Of a stretch of 64,000 nucleotides of DNA, positions 1 through 11,414 are shown piece after piece. Below the pieces are notes generated by a model. The model ran no database searches. It was given only the letters and a program-made list of their open reading frames with translations, and was not told where the DNA came from. Position 1 is the stretch's first letter. Every line of letters begins with the position of its first letter. Origin of the DNA: Pyrenula massariospora (taxonomy: Eukaryota; Ascomycota; Eurotiomycetes; Pyrenulales; Pyrenulaceae). The position numbers were made by a program, and so were the translations under genes. The stretch covers positions 310,001 through 374,000 of the forward strand of contig JAGFMI010000023.1 in the NCBI GenBank assembly GCA_021030905.1, read 5' to 3'.

Positions 1-626
1 CGGGGAGTTCTGCTTGTCTCCGTCAATCGAATCATGTGATTCTGCTGAGAAGGATTCAAGTATCGGCTGGTTGGTTAAAGATACTAGCAACTGACGGGAC
101 CAAGATTCTTTCAGTCCAAAATACCGACAAGGGAAAGCAAATACTCGAGCTTTCTCCGACCTTGCAGACTTATGCTACCCCCACCTGAAGCAGCCGAGCA
201 TATAAAAGCCTGTAGCATACGATTGGACACATCGCGAAAAGCATCTGAAACTCAAGAATCGGCTTAATCATGCACGTAACTGGTATCTATTACAGTAGAG
301 GCTCTTTCCCAGGCTTCTAGTACTAGTGTCATGTGGATGCCGGTCGTTGAGCGAAGATGGGTATGCGATCTGAGATGCAAAGACATTCAACGAGTATACA
401 GAGCTTCATAGGAGAGAGGCAAGAGCGAAGAAAAAGTTGTACAGTGGACTAGTCATAGGATCTAGAAATAACGTTCTTGTTGCCAAGTTTACAACTTCCC
501 TCTCTTGTCTTCAATCGACCACAATCAGCATCTACCTGACAAGAAATCACATCGCGCATTCTAGAACTTTTGGTGTTTATAAGAATTTCCTATTAGAGGC
601 CTCTACACCGCACATCTTCGGTCAAA
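1..626. other. Intergenic, no supported gene
   Basis: No reading frame here has a family signature or sensible splice joins. A TATAAAAG box-like sequence lies at about 201-208, but no convincing gene follows it on the plus strand. The stretch lies downstream of the minus-strand gene that ends at 627 and probably holds its 3' flank. Confidence 0.5.
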
Positions 627-1780
627 TTAAGTCTGGGATCTCAACTCCTCTCCCAGATCATTTTTCACTCCAATGATACTATCATAATCGCCATTCTTGA
701 CTATGCCACCGTTTACCTCCACGTACCCATACTCATGGCCTTGCAGCACGCCAATGCCGATATTGCCATTGTGTACTTTCGCACCGTCACTGACAATGAT
801 ATGATGATATTTGTGACTACTGTCACCCGCTCGCTTCATTGCGACCGACCGGCTTTCAGTTTTCGCGAGACTAGCTGTGTTCCCATTAGAGACCATGCAG
901 TTGCCTTTACAGACAATCTTCGTGAAAGTGTGGGAGCTGTTGATTTCTGAGGAAGTAGTCAGTTGATATTTCGCACACGTTCATTACACGTTTGAAATAC
1001 TTACGGCCTATAGGCGTGGATCTTTCAATCTCCTCAATCCTAGTATCAATATCTCCTTCGGTAAAAGTTTGCGCAAAGTTTGAACTCGGTGGATCCTCTG
1101 CAGCAAGAATCAGAGGGGACTCGGGCTCACGCCATGCGTGAGAGCAACGGCTTATTTGCTTGAGTTGAGGAGCGTTCTTGTATGTCACTTTGTCAGCATC
1201 TTGACCGTGGTACCTGGGCGGTTTTCCGTGTGAAACTTACGCTTCCCTCGGTATCCATTGGTGAGTGATCCTTCAAATTCCCAGACCTTCTATTCTGAAG
1301 TTGTTCAACGCTTTCGCTAATCCTGGATAACTGGACGGTCTGAAAGCCTTCGACATAGGAGCTCAAAATGGCCCTTCTGCATTGAAGGGCGTTGAAATGC
1401 TCAGAGATCTTTCTTGTTCTGCTTCCCTGGGCAACTCTCATGTATCTTCGTGCCAGTGAACTGCTAGCCAAGTAATTTGTCTCGTGATTAAGAAGCAACA
1501 GAAGCTCCTGGGCGTCTGTCAAGGTGCCGTCAAGCTGGTTGGACAGGCCCAACTGAGCTTCATTTAAGTTGGCCGCGGGCTTGCCGCGGACGCTGAGGGT
1601 CTTCTTGATCACTCGAGCCACCTCTACGAGACAGTCAATCTCACTTTTGTATTGGTCGAGACAGCGTTGAGATTCAGACGCGGCACGGCGAATCCTGGAA
1701 ATCATGGAAATTATCTCAACGCCGTAATGTATGACCTGACTCACGGACGTGACGACACCCACAAACTCCAACCCTGACAT
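627..1780 (-). CDS. HeLo/SesA-like cell-death protein with three HET-s-related amyloid motifs
   Basis: Three exons on the minus strand (1780-1241, 1176-1005, 946-627) give a 343-residue protein. The start is ATG at 1780; the codon upstream in frame is TTG. Both introns have GTAAGT donors, CTGAC-type branch sites and AG acceptors. Residues 1-165 are helical, beginning MSGLEFVGVV, and resemble the N-terminal HeLo-like/SesA domains of fungal cell-death effectors and NLR proteins. From about 240 to 330 there are three tandem copies of a motif of about 20 residues (242-261, 281-300, 307-325) with the pattern H-x-[YF]-x-x-[IV]-x-V/C-x-G-x-x-V-x-NG[ND]. This is the layout of HET-s-related amyloid motifs, which template amyloid from an NLR onto a pore-forming effector. 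Known family biology: the effector is soluble until nucleated, then acts on the plasma membrane. The role here is inferred. The protein appears intact and is divergent to the gene at 2553, whose N-terminus carries the same motif. Confidence 0.75.
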
Positions 1781-2552
1781 AGCGGCAAGCAACCGGTAAA
1801 GGGGAAACTACTCTCGTCATGCAATTTTATCTCAGCCTGCTCGCGGTCGGTATGGCTAAATGACGCGAAGGCCTGATGAAGCTACCGAGGCATTGCAGTG
1901 TGCCTTGCAAGTTCAAAATCTAAGGGTTTGGATTTTGATAAGAGTTTCGGCGACAATCACATACTGCCACGAGCTTTGGACATTGTGACACGAAACGACG
2001 AGGCTGCTGAGCTTTGTACCAGGATAATGTTCGCTACCAGATGTTTTTTGCCGAGAATGAGTGAATGTAGCATCCTCAAACGGTCAAACCGACCAAAAAA
2101 TACCTTTCTAAGGATGCCTTCAAAAATGGGAAATAAGTCGCCGAAGGTGCCCGATGAGTGATTTGAGTTTACATTTTGCAGCCATTTTTTGGCTTTCTGG
2201 AATGACAAGGATGGTGCATCTGAAGGCGTCATTGTACGACATTGTGAATTGAGATCCCTTGCAATCGCGGACTATCCAACTTTGATATCCTAGCATCAGA
2301 TAGTCGTGGTACCAGCCGGGAAAGATCCAAAATGAACCGATTGCTTTTTCGTTGCATCGACTGCAAGGAGCATTTTCCCCGTGAATCCTGCCTGTTCGAT
2401 CGTATATAAGCGAGATTCGTCCTCTCCTTCACCTCTTGGCCTGTAAAACTTTTTCCAGCCGCATGTTCATTTTCCAGCCCTTAGAAAAGTTGACCACCGA
2501 CCCAAGTCATTCGTCGTTATTTGTCCCTCTCTACTCAAGAGCTCGGATCAAA
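1781..2552. promoter_or_regulatory. Bidirectional promoter of the amyloid-motif gene pair
   Basis: This 772-bp spacer separates two divergently transcribed genes that share an unusual motif, so co-regulation is likely (inference). A clear TATATAAG sits at 2403-2410, about 145 bp upstream of the plus-strand ATG at 2553. Short reading frames inside it show no family signature. Confidence 0.5.
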
Positions 2553-3074
2553 ATGTCTCGTTATGGAGCTGTCAGTGTATCAGGGCGGTCAATGGTGCAT
2601 AACGGGTAAGACCATCTTGTGAGTACCTCCAAGAATGAGACCACGAATAACCTATCATCCAGTGAAAGTCACAACAACGGGACGATCAACTACCGCTACG
2701 GAAACTCCGAACGATGGATTGAGAGAACGGTCGGGGTGGAATACCGGGTCGACGACCTTAGACGACAGCAGGACGCTGAATACAAAGCCCAACGACGCCA
2801 TGTCGATCATGAAGGTCGGCGAGAAGCCGAGAGACAACGAGCCGCAGCCACTCGGCGACAAAACGATATGGAGCGCCAGCGACGGGCGGACTTTGAGAGG
2901 CAGCGCCGCGCTGCATACGAAAGGGAGGCCGAGCATCGTCGCATACAGGACGCGTTGTATCAACGGGACCGCCGTCAGAACCAAATGATGCAGGCGGCTA
3001 TGCAAGCAAACCGCAGATTGATGATGGAGATGCTGAATCTACGGCAAGGAATGATGGCTCGGCGGCGGCATTGA
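2553..3074 (+). CDS. Small protein: N-terminal HET-s-related amyloid motif plus charged coiled coil
   Basis: Two exons, 2553-2605 and 2663-3074, give 154 residues. Without splicing, the first exon meets TAA straight after the motif. A 57-nt intron (GTAAGA donor, CCAG acceptor) restores frame to the long downstream frame. Residues 3-18 read RYGAVSVSGRSMVHNG. They align without gaps to residues 283-298 of the divergent effector (KYHHIIVSDGAKVHNG), with 7 of 16 identical, including the VHNG end. In known systems this position belongs to an NLR receptor that seeds the effector. Here residues 35-125 are instead an Arg/Gln/Glu-rich helix with ERQRRA-type repeats, and the C-terminus is Met- and Arg-rich. 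No nucleotide-binding domain is present. It could be a receptor-less adaptor or seed, a regulator, or a shortened former receptor gene. The first exon rests on one splice inference. Confidence 0.6.
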
Positions 3075-5492
3075 AAAACTCTGGGATTGTCGCAAAATCC
3101 GAAGAAGGTTTTTCGAGCTTCCAAATAGTCTATTTCACAGATCGGAAATTGTGTTAGCTTTAGCTTTAAGTAATATCGATCTGATTTTCTTTCTTACCGT
3201 GGAAACGCTTGGGAGGGTACATGATCTGAACCAATCCGTAGAGAGCCGTTGATTGAATGATGAGACGCAAAAAGCCGTGAAATCGAAGCTATTCCACTTT
3301 ATATTGACGTGTCAACTCATGGAAGTAGAGACAATAAGTCTCATTACTCGGGCATAGTAAGCTGCTGCAGATGAGCATCCTTAGAAGCGTGTCCTCACCA
3401 TCCTGTACCATTAATTTTCATTTTTCATGCCGTGCTGTACGAATTAGAACCGCGTAAACTACATCTCTAGCGGCTAATCACCAGCCGCAGGTTTTGGACC
3501 AGTCCCAAATAAAGACTCGGCTGGGGTTCGTGCCTTGCGTCATGATATGCTTCACCCGTCTCGGAGCTTCCAATGATAAGCACGTGCAAATACCTATCGG
3601 GAACAAAGCAATTTCGATGTGTAGTCTTAGCGTACTGAAAGCGCCTTATTAGAATTTCATAGAGGGAACCAATCTTCTCTCATCAATTTATAATACTCAG
3701 CAGCTTCTCCCTGTTGTCGTTTTGTCATTGTTCCATCTTCTTGCTCAAAATACCAGCAGTGCATTTTCTTCGTACCTCGCTATGCATCGGAAATTGGATT
3801 GTGACGAAATGTACTTATGTTGCCCAAAATGTTTTCCATGATCATACTTGTACTAGTCTTCCATGGGACGACGCAGGAGATTTTCGTCCTGGAATAGGCT
3901 GAGAAGGTTGACCGTCCTGCTCCAAGGGACAAGTACTAAACGGTCTGGGGTACTAACTCATGAAGATTTGCAATTTTACAAAGAGGGGGGCGTAAACACT
4001 ACCTACATGGGCAGGTCGGCGACTTTTCGTTTCCGCGCCGAATGCGTGGAAGCCAGGGTGAGTAAGAAGGGCAGTACAAGTATTTCCGTATAATTTGTGG
4101 AGACGATATTGCTGTCGCATCGTCAGATGTGCGCTGGCCCAGGTCAGTCTACACGGTCTTACTCACATGCGCACGTTTCGAGCTCCGAGATTGAGGGGTG
4201 ACGCAGGAGCTTCGAGCTGGTCCAATGGCCAGTAGATTCCATGCACGCTGTATCCTTTTCTTGAAGCAGGAAGATGTAGTTTCGAGATGTTTGACCCGGA
4301 TTTGATGAGTACCATTACAGATTTTTTGTACCCTATCCGTTTTTCGTTGCCATTGAGCTTTCGTGATGGCTGTGACCGTCTATGCTATCTCATGGCACCG
4401 CGGTCGCCACCAGGCTCCTAGCTAGATCAATTATTGTAGAAGCATCTCAGAAGCTATACACTGAACTAAATCGATATGGATTCGTCGCATTGTCGTAGTA
4501 CCTCAAGTGGTTGCGTAAGCAATTAATACAGTTAAAAGATGAAGACGACAGTAAAATAGAAACCCGGAAGGAGCTAGAATCAGAGCCGACTTTCCAACTT
4601 TTTGCTACTACAAAGAGGTTTGTTGCCTTCTTCTCCACGTAATTGTAAGTAGCTGAGTATATCACAGCACGGGCCACTGAGGTCGGCTTTGATCGCCAGA
4701 TAGGGTACCTACCGACCTGGCACGAGCCTACCACTGCCTACCTGGTATTTTACCTATCTAGTGCTTTAGCGCCGGAAGCTTTTGTTCTTCCAGACCGAAC
4801 CTTTTCAGACAGCAATCTTACCTTATGCAATCGCTGCCTCGACATCGACACCGTTCATCGCCCTACGACATCACTCGATGGACGTCGACCAATGTCATCT
4901 GATGGTGTCTGCATGTTTGATTCTTTCAGCGGCACTCAGAGCCAAGTCGTCCTCTCGAGTATCCCGACCCGCACCGGCGCCTGGATTCTGATCCGCTTCC
5001 CCCTCGGAATGCCACAAACGATCTTATCAGACAATGCAAAGTCGTTACACAGTTCTCCCACATGCATGATATGCTGTGAGACCCTGTCCAAATTCTCCGC
5101 CAATGTTCTAGTCATGAAACATCGGGCCAGGCGCAGAACCAACCTTCTCCGGCAATCATGGACCGTTTCTCCGCCACGGCTAAGGCTCGAGGAGTTTCTC
5201 CCCGCGTTCCCCTAATTTACACGTTTCCCATTCGCGAGAAACCGAGCTCAGGGTCCACGCGTTCCTGCAGATAGCAGATCACAATCATCAAAAAATCAAT
5301 CTACATGCGGTGGAATAATCACGGGAAAACAATGATGCTTTTTTGGCCGCACATCTCTGGGCAAAGGATCGAGGATCTGGATGTTTCGATGAGGAATGTA
5401 GGTATTATTGTAGGGTATAACATGAGAGACAACCTCCAATTTCATATCTGTCAGGTACACAAACTTTCATTTTGTAACTCATTCAATCCAAA
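3075..5492. other. Gene-poor stretch of about 2.4 kb
   Basis: Only short reading frames occur and none has a recognisable domain or coherent splice joins. The last 400 bp should hold the promoter of the GH7 gene at 5493. No terminal repeats or transposase remnants were seen. Confidence 0.5.
5178..5205 (+). promoter_or_regulatory. Possible XlnR-like and CreA-like sites upstream of the GH7 gene
   Basis: GGCTAA, the core bound by XlnR/XYR1-type cellulase activators, lies at 5178-5183. CCCCGC, the reverse complement of a CreA/CRE1 site (SYGGRG), lies at 5200-5205. They are about 290-315 bp before the cellulase start. Six-base matches are common by chance, so this is only suggestive and rests on the nature of the downstream gene. 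Confidence 0.3.
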
Positions 5493-6960
5493 ATGGCTTC
5501 CCTTGCTGTCTTCGTCTTCTCATCTCTTGCTGCCGCCCAACAGATTGGCACCAACACCCCCGAGGTCCACCCAAACCTCCCATCGCAGAAATGCACTCTC
5601 ACAGGCGGTTGCCAAACTGTGAATACCTCCATTGTCCTGGACTCACAATATCGGTGGCTTCATACTGTTGGCGGGTACACAAATTGCCAAGCAAGCGGAG
5701 CTTTTAACACATCAATCTGCCCTGATGCTGTGACTTGCGCCCAGAACTGCGCCGTAGAGGGTGTCGATTATTCTGGCTACGGGATCGCCGTGGATGGCGA
5801 TGCAGTAACGCTCAATCTTTTCCTTAACAACAACAATGTGACAACGCTGGCGTCTCCTCGGGCCTACTTGTTGGCAGAGGACGGCACCAACTACGATATG
5901 TTCAAGTTGCTTAACCAAGAAATTAGCTACGACGTGGATGTCTCTCAAGTCCCATGCGGCATAAATGGCGCTCTGTACCTTTCTGAGATGCTTGCAGATG
6001 GCGGCTTCAACAATTCCACTAATCCGGCCGGTGCAAAATACGGCACCGGATACTGCGATGCGCAATGCCCAGTGACCCCTTTTGTCGTTGCTGACGGCAC
6101 GTACGAGGTAGGCAAAAATCATAGTCGCAGCTTCTCCCGTATCTGACTTTTCTCCAGGCAAACCTCGATTCCCACGGCAATTGCTGTTCAGAGATGGATC
6201 TCTGGGAAGCCAATTCTGCTGCTACACAACTTACTCCTCACCCCTGCGACTACAACACATCGGCTCCTTATCTCTGCAGTGGCAACACCTGTAATACCGT
6301 ATGCGACAAGGCCGGCTGCGAGTATAACCCTTACCGTCAAGGGAACCCGGACTACTACGGTCCTGGGAAGGTCGTCGATACGACAAAGCCCTTCACTGTA
6401 GTAACTCAATTCGTTACAAACGACAATACGACTACAGGGCAATTGACCGAGATCCGGCGATTATATGTACAGGACGGAACGGTCATTGCGAATGCCAAGA
6501 GCAACGTAACAGGCCTGGCACCGTATGATAGCATGAGTGACGAATACTGCACAGAGCAGAAAACGCTTTTCGGTGACACGCAGAACACCTTTAAGCAAGA
6601 AGGTGGCTTTACCCAATTCTCTCGCGCACTCGCAAACGGAATGGTGCTTGTATTCTCTATTGTAAGCCTCAAAATCCCTCTTCATCTTTAACCATGCTTA
6701 CGAATTTTGCGCAGTGGGACGATGCCTCTGGTGGTATGACATGGTTAGACGCGTACACTGGAGATGGCACCCACACAGGAGATATCAGGGGCCCGTGCTC
6801 GATTGACTCTGGTAATGCGACAGCACTGCAGCAGAACTATCCAAATGCGCAGGTCACATTCTCGAACATCAAGTCAGGCGATATTGGGTCAACATTCGGT
6901 GGCGGGACAACTGCAGGTGGACTGAGGAGGAGAACGAGGAGCAGGTTGGTGAGGAATTAG
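5493..6960 (+). CDS. Glycoside hydrolase family 7, endoglucanase-like (Cel7B type)
   Basis: Three exons (5493-6107, 6158-6661, 6715-6960) encode 454 residues. A short signal peptide ends near residue 16, before QQIGTNTPEVHP, the classic mature start of GH7 cellulases. The catalytic block CCSEMDLWEAN (residues 214-224) keeps the nucleophile, Asp and acid/base (E217, D219, E222). CGINGALYLSEM, AGAKYGTGYCDAQCP and GMVLVFSIWDD are family hallmarks. The VEGVDYSGYGI and GKVVDTTKPFTVVTQF segments look closer to Trichoderma EG1/Cel7B than to cellobiohydrolase I. That implies internal cleavage of beta-1,4-glucan outside the cell, though cellobiohydrolase is not excluded. The protein ends after the core with a basic tail and has no CBM1 or Ser/Thr linker. 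Both introns are about 50 nt. Confidence 0.92.
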
Positions 6961-9211
6961 ATTAGTCTTGTTGATTTGTTGTCAATCTATAGAGCAAAAT
7001 AAAAATTGCTTGATAAAATTGCCTCCTTATCAGGGAGGACTACAAACCCCAATGTCAAACCGCTCGATTCTTTGATACTTCCTCTACGTCTCCATCGCTG
7101 CCGCCTCCTCTCCCACCTTGGCCCCTATACCACCTCTTATATGCTTTAAGCCATTTTAAACAAAGTAGGCTAATCTCGCCGCAAGCCGTGGCAGATGGGC
7201 AGCCATTACGGTTTTCACAGGCCACGTCTCTAACGTACGCACCACAAGTTTAAAAATTCTCTTTAGCAATCGCTCGCTTTCTCTTCCTACTTATCCATCC
7301 TCCACCAGTCAACAACCAGTCAGCACCTCGCATCGAAATCCAGCGGAGTTGGGCACTCTTCTGCGTAGCCGGTTGGCTGAATCTTCGTTGAGGACGTATG
7401 CCGCTACTTGCCTCTCTACACCGCTGTCAAATCCAAACCTTCGACACCACACCATAACAACAGAAATAGAAGAATAGCAGATAATGCTCACCTCAACTCA
7501 CGATAGATGGAACACGGCCCTCGTCTCTGGTTTCTGCATCGTTGCTGGTGGCGGCTTGAGCTAACTTTGAGCCCTCGCTTCAGCAATACCTCACCGTCTA
7601 TTGCTCACTTCGTCTTGCTTTCTATTCTACAACATCGATAGTCAAAGCCGTTAAGCAGTTAATTTTGCTCAGGTGGAATATTCACTTCTGTGGTTGCGAC
7701 ATCTCTGATGTGTTCGCATTATGGCTAGATCTCAGATTTCTGACCACCTAGAAAAGTCTGCGAAGAGTCCGTCACGGGTTTAGGAAACCAAACGATGTGA
7801 CGAAGCAGTTTGAGCAAGAGAAAATAAATGACTTTGAGCTACTAAGAAAGCTCTGCTTGAAGCGTGACAAGAGAGGAAAGAAGAAGAATTGCGAATGTAG
7901 TCATCTATATGGTAGAAGAAGCCGCTGTAGCGCGCTCAACGTGGCAGCAGTAACTGCTTTTGCGCCTCTAGAGGTAGGAAATGTTCCTCTCGGTGCTTTT
8001 TATAAAGCTACACGGTCGCGTAGGGAGGCCGTTATGGTACACGCATTGCAAGGAAGGGTTGTGTGAAGATCTGGGACTGTCCCGTGGAGCACACATGCGT
8101 GAGGAAGCGGCGGTGTGTCATTAAAGGTGATCGATATAGGGCCTGAGTAGAACTTGTACCGGAAATCACGACAAGCTTCTCTATTCCCGTTTGAGATTCG
8201 TCCGACCAACTCCGCAGGTCTCCGGCGCCATTGGTTAGACACGTGGTGCCCAGAGAATGAAAGCGGATAGGCATAAGGTATAGTAGAAAAGTTGCACTTG
8301 AAGTTGAGATCGATCAGCATCATTGCAAAAGCTACGCTGCCTCTGTCCTTCTAATCTATAGATGCCATATTGGATTAGTGCTCGCATAGAAACGCCTCAG
8401 ATTAGGAGGCTCGGAAGAGATGGAAGGCGTCTCATTCTCTCCTTTGGCACTCAGACTTGAACAAGATTTCTAGTTAGCTTCTAGTCAGGGCTCTTCGTCG
8501 GACAAGTGTCAGCGAAGCGGCCCTTGTCTTCGCGGCTCGGCTTGGAGTTCAGGCTGTTAGGGCGGCTATATTTGGCGAGCAAGGAAGAAATTCGAAGTTG
8601 GAAAGACGGTCTAATTCATCTGCTGATGACGAGACTTAGAGAGACATGTACCATGCGCAAATAAGAGAAAGAGGAGACACGGTAAAGGAGATACGAAAAC
8701 CATGGACAAGAAGCCAACTGGTCACTAACATGACTGTCTTCTACTTGGTCTTTCGTGTTGACGCGCAAACAGCTTTTCAAACATAAATGAAAAACATCTC
8801 CAACATGTCTTAGTAAGAGACACGAATCAACTAACTTTATTTATTCACGAGCTCACAAAAACAAAGAAGAACGGGAAGCGTACCTATTTCTATCTCTCCC
8901 GACGAATCAGCCCGCTTCGTGCGTAGCACGAGATTTTACGGTCGAGATGCTAGACTAAGTCTAGAGACTTTCGAATAATCGGATCGAACATCGCAGTATT
9001 CGGCGGTCAGCGAAATGTCTTCACACATCCCCATCGGCGACGGCAGAAAAACATCAGCTCCAATATCAAGTCGAAAAATACGCCAAGACCCAATCCCCCG
9101 AGGTTGACCCGCTCCATCTTCCGCCGCTGCATGACATCTTCACCCAATCCACCGCTCTCCAAACTCTCTCGACGAATTTACAGATCCCACCCCAACCCAA
9201 ACGCACCCAAA
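6961..9211. other. Gene-poor stretch of about 2.2 kb
   Basis: No supported gene. Short frames such as 7797-8066 and 8000-8323 lack homology signatures and overlap on opposite strands. The left edge is the GH7 3' flank and the right edge the CBP4 promoter. Nothing repetitive was noticed. Confidence 0.5.
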
Positions 9212-9704
9212 ATGTCCAGATCCAAAATGTGGTGGAAGATAGCCGGCCTGTACCTCCCCCTCCCTCCTCTTTCCCCCCTCCCGTCCATCTCCCACTAACA
9301 ACTCTCCACCCGCAGAGCCGCCGCCTGCCCCGTCGTAACCTACACGGTAATGAAGCTCACGATCCCCAAAGAAGGCGAGCTCTTCAACAAATTCTCCCCG
9401 GAGCTACAAAAGCAAAACCTCGAGCTGCGCGACGAGCGCATGAGGAATTACCAGGAGTACCTGGACCAGCTGCAGCGGTATAGTCGGAGTGATAAGCCGA
9501 GTACGCTTGCCCCCCTCCGATAGTGTTTTTGTGTTGGAGAGGGGAGAGCGAATGGCTAACGGATGCGGTGTTGTAGTATGGGTGGTGGCGAGGGAGGAGG
9601 ATGCGAAGAAGAGGAGGGCGCAGAAGGAGAGGGATGTGCAAGGGCGGGCGGAGGCGCAGAGGGTGAAGGAGGAGATCAGGGCGGAGGCGAGGAAGCCAGT
9701 TTGA
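9212..9704 (+). CDS. cbp4: Cytochrome bc1 complex assembly factor CBP4
   Basis: Three small exons (9212-9249, 9316-9500, 9577-9704) give 116 residues. The N-terminus MSRSKMWWKIAG is followed by a hydrophobic membrane segment. Then come EGELFNKFSPELQKQNLELR and the conserved YSRSDKPIWVV, both hallmarks of CBP4 (compare EEELFKRYNPELQKR and YSKSDKPIWV in other fungi). The C-terminal third is a charged Arg/Lys/Glu coiled coil. CBP4 binds newly made cytochrome b in the mitochondrial inner membrane during complex III assembly. Both introns fall where joining restores the conserved words. No single exon is long enough to show the gene alone. Confidence 0.88.
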
Positions 9705-9968
9705 GTTTGATTGTAATGAACAGAAATGGAATGGAGTGAATGACTGGACTTGACAGGGACCGCGGCGGGGCATATGTTCATTTGTATGAAGAGTGTTGGA
9801 CGGCATTGCCAAGGGCGTTTCTAGGACATTACTCTGACATTCTGCATTTGCTATCAACGCCTGATATAGGCATGAACTCTTCATCGATCTCAAGTTCTTC
9901 GTATTCCCATCCCTCCTAACGCCGCATTGAAGTGCGCTGTTTATACACAGAAATGAAAGGAAAAAGAA

Positions 9969-11414
9969 TCATGCCACCATCCACCAGGCACCACCAAGCA
10001 CACCAATGAGCACCAAAGTGGTGAGGAAGCCAGCTCCCACTCTGTCGCCCGTTGTGATTGCCTCTGGTGCCGGACCATTCGGCCCTGCATTGCTGTTCGA
10101 CCCTGCGGCGGGGTTGCCCTTGCTGGTGCCGCCAGTGTTGTTTGTGACCGGCCCAGCAACCTTCGTGATCAAGTTCGACTGGATGACTTCCAAGGCGCTC
10201 ATCTGCTCGCCGACACCCATGCTTCCATCGAAAGAGTTCTTTGTCCATTGCAGGCCACACTGGTTGCCATCTTGCCCGCCGCTACAGGATGAAGCTGCCG
10301 CCTGTGCGGATTTCTGAAGCTTGGGCATGATCAGGTCATACGTGAAAGGGGCAAGCTTAGTAGTTGCGGCCATCCAGCGTGCAAGGTAAGCTTTGAAGGA
10401 GCGTTGATCTGTGTTGCATTTGCCGTTGGGTTCACAGGCAACTTCGAACATGACGTTATTTTGGAAGAAAATTTCGGCTTGCGTGAGGATGCCTCGGATG
10501 CGTTGTTCCCATACTGGGTCTCCTTTTGTCTAAAAGCATGTTAGCTGGGTCACAGCTGGTAAAAGAGAGACTTACCAAATTGTACATGTTGGCAGCTCCA
10601 AGGAGGAATACACCAGAATTATAGGACCATTGGATGTGGTTCTGAGAGGTACAATTCTGAGTGTCATCCGTCCCGTCGAAGAATTCATATTTTGAACTCA
10701 TAAGACCAACAGCCGATACCCAATCCCACATCCGATTCGCCCAGTCAGCATATGTCTGGTTACCCGTATACATGGCTAGACGAGCGGCCATGTTGAAGAA
10801 ACAACCGTTCGAGATCGTGTTCTTGTAATTGTAGCCATTGTTGAAGGTAAAGATTTGCCATCTCAAACCGCCACCGCAAGTTTGCGTATCCCATCGTTGT
10901 GCTTGAGTGTTAAACACGGCTTGAGCGAGGGAAAGCCACTGCGGTTGGTCATCAGGAGGGTTTGGGAATTTTTCCTCTGCAGCAGAGAGGGCAGCCATCC
11001 CCCAAAATGCCTGGTCGTCGTTTCCTTCGGTCTTGGTTTGATTCGGAGGCATGTAATCTTCATTTGGCCCGACTTGGAAGAGAAGCGCTTGCGTGGTAAC
11101 ATCGTTGTATGTAGTATCCCCAGTATAGTACCAGTAGTCGACCAACGCTCCGAACATTGCGCCAGCTTCCCACCAGTAATAAGGCTGGGGAAGATTCCCA
11201 GGGACATCACCAGTTCTATTCCCGGTATAATAGGTCATCATGCCACGGGCAATCGTGGATGCGGCAGCCTTGATGGAATCTGGAAACGTCAGCGGTTGTA
11301 GGCTCACTTCTACTCGGAACGTCTACCTGTGCTTGAAAGGTCTATGTTGATAGCGGCGGTAACAGCTTGAGCGCCGAGTAGAGCTAATGCTCCATGCCTT
11401 GTAAAGGCCTTCAT
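9969..11414 (-). CDS. GPI-anchored GH76 mannan endo-1,6-alpha-mannosidase (DCW1/DFG5 family)
   Basis: Exons 11414-11327, 11279-10576 and 10529-9969 encode 450 residues, the usual length for DCW1/DFG5. A signal peptide ([21 protein letters not shown]) leads into an (alpha/alpha)6 GH76 domain. [17 protein letters not shown] is typical, and [12 protein letters not shown] carries the catalytic Asp pair at about residues 117-118. The tail is Ser/Gly/Asn-rich and ends in a hydrophobic stretch, fitting a GPI signal. Family role: cross-linking GPI-anchored mannoproteins into the cell wall by acting on the GPI glycan. The gene runs convergently with CBP4, 264 bp away. Confidence 0.93.

Noticed and set aside
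2635-2988. Alternative plus frame overlapping the coiled-coil gene
   Set aside because: It would need a 28-34 nt intron from the first exon, below the usual minimum, and it lacks the regular heptad pattern.
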